Assembly (NCBI GenBank): GCA_015661715.1
Contig: DQVN01000027.1
Location: 1 to 9,874 of the forward strand
From: Sulfurivirga caldicuralii
Lineage (GTDB): Bacteria > Pseudomonadota > Gammaproteobacteria > Thiomicrospirales > Thiomicrospiraceae
Length of the DNA stretch: 9,874 nt
Direction: 5' to 3'
A program made the position numbers and the translations under genes. The notes under the pieces were generated by a model that ran no database searches, was not told the origin of the DNA, and worked only from the letters and a program-made list of their open reading frames with translations. Positions 1-5,103 of this stretch are shown one piece after another (the stretch's first letter is position 1; every line of letters starts with the position of its first letter).

Positions 1-525
1 ACGACATTCAATTTCACCTATTACCTGTCCAAGATGAGCAGCGTATGGCGCAGTCACTATGGTGCTAAGAAGTTGATGAACTGGCCGATGGAGAATCGCA
101 TTGGCGGTAAGGGTAACTTTGGTGTGGCGGCAGCGATCAAGACCAATCCTTATTCCATTGGTTATGTGGACTATGCGGATGCAAAGAAAAACAAGCTGAA
201 AATGGCAGAGATCGAGGGGCGTGATGGCACCTTTATCAAGCCTTCCTTGGAAACTTTCCAAGCAGCAGCCAAATTTGCCTCGCTGGATCCTAAAAAGGAC
301 TTTTATGCCATTATCGCCTATCCGAAAAAAGGTTATCCGATCGTAGCGGCGACCTTTGTGCTGCTACCTGAAGAAAAAACTCAAACCAATAAACAGGTGA
401 CCAAGTTCTTTGACTATGCATATCGTAAAGGTGATGATGCTGCCAAGAAGTTAGGTTATGTGCCACTACCGGAAGAGGTGAAAGCCAAAGTGCGTGCCTA
501 CTGGCAGGATAAAGGGATTTATTAA
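1..525 (+). CDS. pstS: Phosphate ABC transporter, periplasmic phosphate-binding protein PstS (3' part)
   Basis: The frame is open from base 1, so the gene starts upstream of the window; 174 C-terminal residues are present. PstS captures inorganic phosphate in the periplasm and delivers it to PstCAB. The visible part starts with TTFNFTYYLSK, which matches the Thr-containing end of the family's phosphate-binding loop (RSDGSGT-S-F in E. coli PstS). It continues with IGGKGNFGVAA (the GGKGN-G-AA signature), SIGYVDYA, the late strand ATFVLLP and the C-terminal FFDYAY, all typical of PstS. One difference from E. coli is Phe where GGKGND usually has Asp. The gene ends TAA at 523-525, and pstC follows after a 117-nt gap holding a strong hairpin. 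The signal peptide, promoter and any Pho box lie outside the window. The family assignment is secure. Confidence 0.95.
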   Translation, partial: TTFNFTYYLSKMSSVWRSHYGAKKLMNWPMENRIGGKGNFGVAAAIKTNPYSIGYVDYADAKKNKLKMAEIEGRDGTFIKPSLETFQAAAKFASLDPKKDFYAIIAYPKKGYPIVAATFVLLPEEKTQTNKQVTKFFDYAYRKGDDAAKKLGYVPLPEEVKAKVRAYWQDKGIY

Positions 526-568
526 TAGCAATTTGCCCTGAAACTGCCAAGGTAGTACACAGTAAAAT

Positions 569-598
569 ACGCGCAAGGTGTGGTTACGCCTTGCGCGT
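569..598 (+). terminator. Strong intergenic stem-loop between pstS and pstC (attenuator or mRNA-stabilising hairpin)
   Basis: Bases 569-581 (ACGCGCAAGGTGT) pair with 586-598 (ACGCCTTGCGCGT) around a GGTT loop, giving 13 pairs with one G-T wobble. Only three Ts follow before GAG, so it is a weak intrinsic terminator at best. In operons that begin with a periplasmic binding protein gene, such hairpins commonly protect the 3' end of the first mRNA or partly terminate transcription, so the binding protein outnumbers the permease. That role is inferred here. Confidence 0.6.
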
Positions 599-642
599 TT
601 GAGTTTAACGTATACCTCTTGAGCGATGGAAGTCACGCAGTC

Positions 643-1692
643 ATGGAAAAAATTTTTGCTCGTATCAGTCAAGTCAGTGCTACTACCGTATTACTTCTTC
701 TGCTGGCAACAGTGGCTGTCTTGTATTGGTCTGCTAAACCGGCGCTGGAGGCGTTTGGCGCCCATTTTCTAATTGATCCACGCTGGGGCGTTGAGGTGCC
801 AGTGGATGGGGAAGGGAATGAAGTCAAGCAGACATTGAATGCATCCGGTCAAGCAGATGGTGTTCGGCGTGTGGATGCGGGGGTTGATGAAATCTCCATG
901 GATGATGAGGAGGTGCCCCTTGAGGATGAGATGAACGGCGAAACGATCTCCATGGATGAGGGCGAAGAACTTATCTTGGGCATGGATGAGGATGAGCTTG
1001 AGACGCGAGAAGTCTATGGTGGATTAGTGCCGATTCTTGGTACCTTGTTTTCAACCACGCTGGCCATGCTGGTGGCTGTGCCTATTGCCATGGGTATTGC
1101 TGTTTTTCTCAGTGAGTTGGCGCCGCAGTGGCTGGGTAAACCGGTGGGGGTTGCCATCGAATTGCTGGCGGCCATTCCCTCCATCATTTATGGCATGTGG
1201 GGCCTGTTCTTTTTTGGTCCATTCATTGCCTCAATTTTTGGTGGCAGTAGTGTTTCATTATTGGTGGCAGGGTTGGTACTGGCGATTATGATTATTCCTT
1301 TCATGGCGGCGTTAAGCCGGGATGCCATCAATATAACGCCGGATGTGCTTAAAGAGTCGGCCTATGCGGTGGGCGCAACCAAATTTGAAGTGATTAAAGA
1401 TATTGTCTTTCCCTACGCTAAAGCGGGTATCTTGGGCTCTATGATCATCTCTTTAGGCCGGGCGCTGGGGGAGACCATGGCCGTGGCCTTTGTAATCGGT
1501 GGTATCTTTAGCCTGCCGGAGAAATTAACCGATCCGACGGTTTCCATTCCAGTGGTGCTGGCCAATAACTTTGCCGAATCCAGTGGCCTGAGCCTCTCGG
1601 CACTGTACTATCTGGCTTTTGTTCTGTTTCTGGTCAGCTTCTTGGTGATCTTTGCAGCGAAACACTACTTTTTGCGGAGGGTGAAGCTGTGA
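643..1692 (+). CDS. pstC: Phosphate ABC transporter permease PstC, with acidic periplasmic insert
   Basis: This is one of the two membrane permease subunits of the PstSCAB phosphate importer, 349 aa from ATG 643. I chose ATG 643 because the open frame can only be extended to a GTG at 580 that lies inside the intergenic hairpin, and the protein then begins with a normal short cytoplasmic tail (MEKIFARISQ) followed by TM1 at about 13-29. GGA/GGAAG about 10 nt upstream is a modest ribosome site. From about residue 125 (YGGLVPILGTLFSTTLAML) it is canonical PstC. It has further membrane helices, the PSIIYGMWGL segment, and the ABC-permease EAA loop at about 234-270 ending in ALGETMAVAFVIGG. The odd part is residues ~51-123, a hydrophilic, Asp/Glu-rich loop where E. 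coli PstC has a short one. It contains repeated ISMD and GMDEDE units. The end overlaps pstA by 4 nt. Confidence 0.95.
   Translation: MEKIFARISQVSATTVLLLLLATVAVLYWSAKPALEAFGAHFLIDPRWGVEVPVDGEGNEVKQTLNASGQADGVRRVDAGVDEISMDDEEVPLEDEMNGETISMDEGEELILGMDEDELETREVYGGLVPILGTLFSTTLAMLVAVPIAMGIAVFLSELAPQWLGKPVGVAIELLAAIPSIIYGMWGLFFFGPFIASIFGGSSVSLLVAGLVLAIMIIPFMAALSRDAINITPDVLKESAYAVGATKFEVIKDIVFPYAKAGILGSMIISLGRALGETMAVAFVIGGIFSLPEKLTDPTVSIPVVLANNFAESSGLSLSALYYLAFVLFLVSFLVIFAAKHYFLRRVKL
892..990 (+). repeat. Short direct repeats encoding the acidic ISMD-type units of PstC
   Basis: The 14-mer ATCTCCATGGATGA occurs at 892-905 and again at 946-959, 54 nt apart and in the same reading frame (both encode ISMD). 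A shorter third copy, CATGGATGAG, lies at 981-990 (GMDE), matching 951-960. The copies fall in the acidic periplasmic loop of PstC, residues 84-116, and suggest that the insert grew by internal duplication. The repeats are read directly from the sequence; the origin is inferred. Confidence 0.6.
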
Positions 1693-2507
1693 CCCAGATA
1701 AAACGTTTTTTTATCAATAAGTTATTTATTGTTATCTCTACCCTGACAGCACTGCTGGGATTGGTCTTTCTGGGGTGGATTTTGTGGACTCTTTTCGTAA
1801 AAGGTTTTGAGGCGCTTTCGCTGACAGTCTTTACCACGGATTTGGTCAATGGCGGCTTGCGCAATTTGTTGTGGGGGCAGTTTGTCCTGTCGGTGCTGGC
1901 GACGGTATTGGCCGTTCCCATTGGCTTGCTGGCGGGTATTTACCTGCAGGAATATGGCAACCACAGCCGCTATGCTGAGTTTATCCGAGAATTGTCTGAT
2001 GTGATGATGTCGGCGCCTTCTATTGTGGTGGGCACATTTGTCTATGCCATTTTGGTAGTACCTGTTGGTCACACCAATGGCTGGGCGGGGATCGTGGCCC
2101 TGGCGATCTTGATGCTGCCTATTGTGGTGCGCACCACGGATGATATGCTGAGTTTGATTCCGCGGGAGTTGCGTGAGGCTGGGGTGGCCCTGGGTGTGCC
2201 CAAGTATCGAATTATCACGGATATTATTATCCGTGCTGCAAAGGTGGGCATTGTAACAGGCTTGCTGCTGGCTTTCGCCCGGGTTATGGGGGAGACGGCG
2301 CCTTTGCTCTATACCAGCGGCACCAGTGAGTATTGGACGACTAATTTGGGTGAAACCTTCCCGTCATTGACGGTAGCGATATATAACCTGGCGACCATGC
2401 CGGATGAAGCGCTGTCTAAGCTGGCATGGGCAGGGGCATTATTACTGACACTGTTTGTGCTGATACTGAATATCACCGGACGTTATCTGATTCGCGATAA
2501 AAGGTAA
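1689..2507 (+). CDS. pstA: Phosphate ABC transporter permease PstA
   Basis: This is the second permease subunit of the Pst phosphate importer, 272 aa, close to usual PstA size. The start is GTG 1689, overlapping the pstC stop as GTGA. A strong Shine-Dalgarno GGAGG at 1676-1680 with 8-nt spacing supports it, and translation is probably coupled to pstC. The protein starts with a basic cytoplasmic tail (TQIKRFFINK) and TM1 at about 12-36. Typical PstA segments follow: AVPIGLLAGIYLQEYG, then MMSAPSIVVGTFVYA. The EAA loop ELREAGVALGVPKYRIITDI comes next, then FARVMGETAPLLYTSG, which mirrors the ALGETMAV element of PstC. It ends in a hydrophobic helix and a basic tail (GRYLIRDKR). pstB starts 12 nt downstream. 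Nothing appears broken. Confidence 0.96.
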   Translation: MTQIKRFFINKLFIVISTLTALLGLVFLGWILWTLFVKGFEALSLTVFTTDLVNGGLRNLLWGQFVLSVLATVLAVPIGLLAGIYLQEYGNHSRYAEFIRELSDVMMSAPSIVVGTFVYAILVVPVGHTNGWAGIVALAILMLPIVVRTTDDMLSLIPRELREAGVALGVPKYRIITDIIIRAAKVGIVTGLLLAFARVMGETAPLLYTSGTSEYWTTNLGETFPSLTVAIYNLATMPDEALSKLAWAGALLLTLFVLILNITGRYLIRDKR

Positions 2508-2519
2508 AAGGAAATAAGC

Positions 2520-3316
2520 ATGAGTGAGACTTTGCGTGACATGATGCAAGTGAAGGGGCTGTTTTTTACCTACCCAAATATGGATGAACCGGCACTTAAG
2601 AATATTGATCTGCCGATTCGGGAACGACGGATCACGGCACTGATCGGCCCTTCTGGCTGCGGTAAGTCCACCTTGTTGCGTGCGCTGAATCGGATTCACG
2701 ATCTCTATCCCGGTTGCCGGTATGAGGGCGAGATCAATCTGATGCGTCTGGACGGTTCCGGCTATGAGAATATCTTGGCGTGGAAAAAGGAAAATGAGCT
2801 GATTCAGTTGCGTCAGCGTGTGGGTATGATCTTTCAAAAGCCCACCCCATTTCCCATGAGTATCTATGACAATGTGGCCTATGGTTTGAAGATTCAGGGA
2901 ATAAAAAAACAGAGCGAACTGGATGATCGAGTGGAGCAGGCCTTGCGGGATGCCGCTCTGTGGGACGAGGTGAAAGATTCCCTTAACCGGGATGCGCGGG
3001 GGTTGTCGGGTGGACAGCAGCAGCGCCTGTGTATCGCCCGTTCCGTGGCCTTAAGCCAGAGGTGATTCTGTTTGATGAGCCCACATCAGCTTTGGATCCC
3101 ATCTCTACTATAGCGATTGAAGAGATGATTATGGAATTGCGCGAGCATTACACCATTTGTATCGTTACCCACAATATGCAGCAAGCCGCGCGGATTTCCG
3201 ACTATACCGCCTTTATGTATTTGGGCAAATTAGTGGAATATGACAAAACTGAGACGATCTTTACCACGCCGTCTCAGAAACAGACAGAGGATTATATTAC
3301 CGGTCGATTTGGTTGA
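2520..3316 (+). CDS. pstB: Phosphate ABC transporter ATP-binding protein PstB, interrupted by a one-base frameshift
   Basis: PstB is the cytoplasmic ATPase that powers PstCA. The start is ATG 2520 with AAGGA at 2508-2512. The first frame (2520-3065) holds Walker [10 protein letters not shown] at residues 43-51, the Q-loop region [22 protein letters not shown], and the ABC signature LSGGQQQR from residue 162. It then runs into TGA after ARSVALSQR. In the -1 frame, from AAG at 3053-3055, the protein resumes exactly where expected with [16 protein letters not shown] (Walker B and D-loop), then the switch His in IVTHNM and the C-terminal YITGRFG. Adding one A to TTAAGCC restores a 265-aa protein close to the usual 257-260 aa. 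Separate fragments could not form a working ATPase. Either this is a sequence error in a short A run or a recent loss of function. The stop overlaps the next gene as TGATG. Confidence 0.92.
3051..3056 (+). other. pstB: Frameshift site in pstB (one base missing)
   Basis: The bases read TTAAGC. The family needs Leu-Lys-Pro-Glu here, which would be TTA AAG CCA GAG, so one A is missing at 3053-3054. The upstream frame ends at TGA 3063-3065. The context CCTTAAG is not a canonical X-XXY-YYZ slippery heptamer, so programmed -1 frameshifting is unlikely. Confidence 0.85.
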
Positions 3317-3996
3317 TGCGGCCTGCCCCACCCTTGCCCGATTCCTTTTTTCAACGCCCACCTCATCATTTGGCGGTGGCGTTATTGGGCAAGGTGCTGT
3401 TCCGTCGCATTGATGATCTCTGGTTGGCCTGTCAGATTGTTGAAACTGAGGCCTATTTCGTGGATGAAAAGGCCTCCCACTCTTCATTAGGCCGCACCCC
3501 TAGCCGCGAGGCCATGTTTATGCCGGCCGGCACTCTTTATCTCTATTACAGTCGTGGCAAACCCACGCTGAATATCAGCACCGAAGGGGATGGAAACGCC
3601 GTATTGGTCAAGGCGGGTATCCCCTGGCGGCCCACGCCGGCGATGATCAAAGTGATGGAAGCGGCCTTGGAGCGTCCGAAGCCGGTGGAAAAGCTCTGTG
3701 CCGGCCAGACATTGCTGGCGCGTGCCTTGTACCTGCAGGTGGAGCCGTGGCGGGGCCGCCGCTTTGATCCTCAGCAGTTTTTTCTGGCAGATGTGGGTTA
3801 TCGGCCCGAGAAGATCGTGCAGACCACTCGTCTGGGCATTGCGCCCCATCGTGATGCCCATCTACCCTATCGGTTTGTGGATGCCGCCCATGTGCGTTCC
3901 GCCACCCGCAACCCTATGACCCGGCAAAAGGTAGCCGGTGTGGACTATCACTTGCTAAGCTATGAGCAGGCCATTCGCTTGGAGCGGGCGCATTGA
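3316..3996 (+). CDS. mpg: DNA-3-methyladenine glycosylase, Mpg/AAG family
   Basis: This 226-aa protein is a monofunctional base-excision repair glycosylase that would remove alkylated purines such as 3-methyladenine from DNA. Motifs match the AAG fold. VETEAY carries the catalytic general base (E45) and pocket Tyr (Y47), ASHS has pocket His H55, and GRTPSREAMFMPAGTLYLY is the family's central block (Y75, Y77). NISTEGDGNAVLVKAG follows with N86. The late TTRLGI and ATRNPM segments also fit. Where human AAG has the intercalating Tyr162, this protein has Arg (R80, in YYSRGK). ATG 3316 is chosen because it overlaps the pstB stop as TGATG, although TTG 3313 is also in frame; no clear Shine-Dalgarno is visible, so coupling to pstB is likely. 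It sits where phoU is often found, but it has no resemblance to PhoU. Confidence 0.92.
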   Translation: MRPAPPLPDSFFQRPPHHLAVALLGKVLFRRIDDLWLACQIVETEAYFVDEKASHSSLGRTPSREAMFMPAGTLYLYYSRGKPTLNISTEGDGNAVLVKAGIPWRPTPAMIKVMEAALERPKPVEKLCAGQTLLARALYLQVEPWRGRRFDPQQFFLADVGYRPEKIVQTTRLGIAPHRDAHLPYRFVDAAHVRSATRNPMTRQKVAGVDYHLLSYEQAIRLERAH

Positions 3997-4100
3997 TGGA
4001 TAGTTCATACGGGATTGGTTGGGGCTGGTGGTTGCTGGCGTGGGTGGTGACCGCATTAGCCATCTGGGCAGTGTATCGCCTGCTTACCCGCCGTCGTTAA
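3996..4100 (+). CDS. Putative 34-aa tryptophan-rich single-pass membrane microprotein
   Basis: ATG 3996 overlaps the glycosylase stop (TGATG), with GGAG at 3981-3984 upstream, and the frame ends TAA 4098-4100. The 34 residues start MDSSYGIGWGWW, run through one hydrophobic stretch (about residues 9-27) and end in the basic tail RLLTRRR. Five residues are Trp. The positive-inside rule suggests a C-terminus in the cytoplasm. I recognise no family. The GWGWW...helix...RR pattern is reminiscent of the membrane part of SHOCT-type small proteins, without the SHOCT tail. Overlap, ribosome site and membrane-like composition favour a real gene, but the length means chance cannot be excluded. It is probably co-expressed with mpg. 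Confidence 0.5.
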   Translation: MDSSYGIGWGWWLLAWVVTALAIWAVYRLLTRRR

Positions 4101-4191
4101 TAATTTGCCTATAACCGAAATTGTATTTTGCTATTATGGGAAAAGGTATTTTAATGCCTTGGTCAGATAGTAGCGACGACAGGACTGTCTT
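4101..4191 (+). promoter_or_regulatory. Intergenic region with a candidate extended -10 promoter for the sensor operon
   Basis: This 91-nt AT-rich gap separates the pst-mpg gene string from the sensor pair. It contains TGCTATTAT at 4129-4137, an extended -10 element (TGn plus TATTAT, 5 of 6 to consensus), which predicts a start near 4144. No good -35 lies 17 nt upstream; TTGCCT at 4105-4110 is too far (21 nt). No intrinsic terminator hairpin and no CTGTCAT-type Pho box half-site were seen, so readthrough from the pst operon remains possible. AGGA at 4181-4184 serves as the ribosome site for the next gene. Confidence 0.45.
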
Positions 4192-5103
4192 GTGAATTGG
4201 CTTAAGATCATTACCGCTATCATACTGTTGGGGCTGTTATGGGGCTGTGACCGTGAGGAGGAGGCGCTGCCTGTTATCGGCTATTCTGAGCAACCGCCGG
4301 AATTGGGCGTTCAGTCCTATCGATTTGCCATCCATCCTTTGTATAGTCCGGGGCGTTTGTTTGAGAAGTTTGCACCGGTGGTGGATTATCTCAATCAGCA
4401 GTTTCATGGATTTAAGCTGGTGCTGGAAGCTTCTAGAGATTATCCGGCTTATGATGAGAAGATACGGGCTCAGCAGCCTGATTTCCTCTTACCCAACCCC
4501 TTTCAAACCTTGATTGCCTTACGTTATGGCTACCATGTGATCGGTAAGGTCGCCGATGACAGTGATTTTCGTGGCCTGATTTTGGTGCGTAAAGATTCAC
4601 CCATTCAGAAAGTAACCGATTTGAAAGGTGGGGTCATTGTGGCGCCGGGACCGACGGCCTTGGCTGCGACCATGATGCCGAAATATTATCTGGCTACCCA
4701 TGGTTTGGATGTACAGCGTGATGTACGCTATCACTATGCCGGTACCCAGGAGTCCACCATGATGACGTTATATTTGAAACAGGCGGATGCGGCGACCACC
4801 TGGCCGGTTCCCTGGCGGCTGTTGCAGCAGCAGCGTCCCCATGTGGCAGCTCAGCTGAAGGTGATGTGGCAGACGGAGACTCTGCCCTCCAATAGTGTCA
4901 TGGCGCATGAACGGGTGCCTGCTTCAGTAGCAAAACAGGTGATGGCGGCTTTAGTCGCCATGGGTGAAGATCCTGTTGGACGGCGCCTTTTACAGGACAG
5001 TACATTTACAGAATTCGTTTATGCAGATGATCAGACGTATGCGCCTGTGGAGGCATTTATTCAACAATACAGTCAGCGGGTTGAGCCGGTGGAGATCAAA
5101 TAG
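4192..5103 (+). CDS. PhnD-family periplasmic substrate-binding lipoprotein (phosphate/phosphonate-type), likely sensor partner
   Basis: GTG 4192 is preceded by AGGA at 4181-4184 with 7-nt spacing. The 303-aa product has a lipoprotein signal: MNWLK, a hydrophobic core, then LLWGC with the acylated Cys at 19. Asp20 follows, and Asp at +2 usually keeps lipoproteins in the inner membrane of enteric-type bacteria. The mature part looks like a type-2 binding protein of the phosphate/phosphonate group. It has YRFAIHPLYSPGRLFEKFAPVVDYLNQ, then LLPNPFQTLIALRYGY, LILVRKDSPIQKVTDLKG and the anion-loop region VAPGPTALAATMMPKYYL (PGPTALA at 152-158, where E. coli PhnD has an STSG-type loop), then GTQESTMMTLYLKQADA. 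The ligand may therefore differ from phosphonate. No transporter ATPase or permease follows. Instead its stop overlaps a GGDEF-EAL receptor by one base (TAGTG), pointing to a signalling role in the periplasm. Confidence 0.85.
   Translation: MNWLKIITAIILLGLLWGCDREEEALPVIGYSEQPPELGVQSYRFAIHPLYSPGRLFEKFAPVVDYLNQQFHGFKLVLEASRDYPAYDEKIRAQQPDFLLPNPFQTLIALRYGYHVIGKVADDSDFRGLILVRKDSPIQKVTDLKGGVIVAPGPTALAATMMPKYYLATHGLDVQRDVRYHYAGTQESTMMTLYLKQADAATTWPVPWRLLQQQRPHVAAQLKVMWQTETLPSNSVMAHERVPASVAKQVMAALVAMGEDPVGRRLLQDSTFTEFVYADDQTYAPVEAFIQQYSQRVEPVEIK

Noticed and set aside
580..642. An upstream GTG start that would lengthen PstC by 21 residues
   Set aside because: The GTG lies inside the intergenic hairpin stem, and the extra residues do not look like a PstC N-terminus. 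ATG 643 gives a normal cytoplasmic tail before TM1.
3047..3065. Programmed -1 ribosomal frameshift in pstB
   Set aside because: CCTTAAG is not a slippery heptamer and I saw no clear stimulatory structure; PstB is not known to use recoding.
3029..3316. A separate 95-aa protein starting at ATG 3029
   Set aside because: It is only the frameshifted C-terminal half of PstB. Its first eight or so residues are out-of-frame reading of the signature region, and it has no ribosome binding site.
4101..4191. Pho box upstream of the sensor pair
   Set aside because: No CTGTCAT-type direct half-sites spaced 11 nt apart are visible; only a lone ACTGTC near 4184-4189.
4192..5103. phnD of a phosphonate ABC transporter
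   Set aside because: No phnC or phnE neighbours are present, and the gene overlaps a GGDEF-EAL receptor, so a sensor role fits better than transport.
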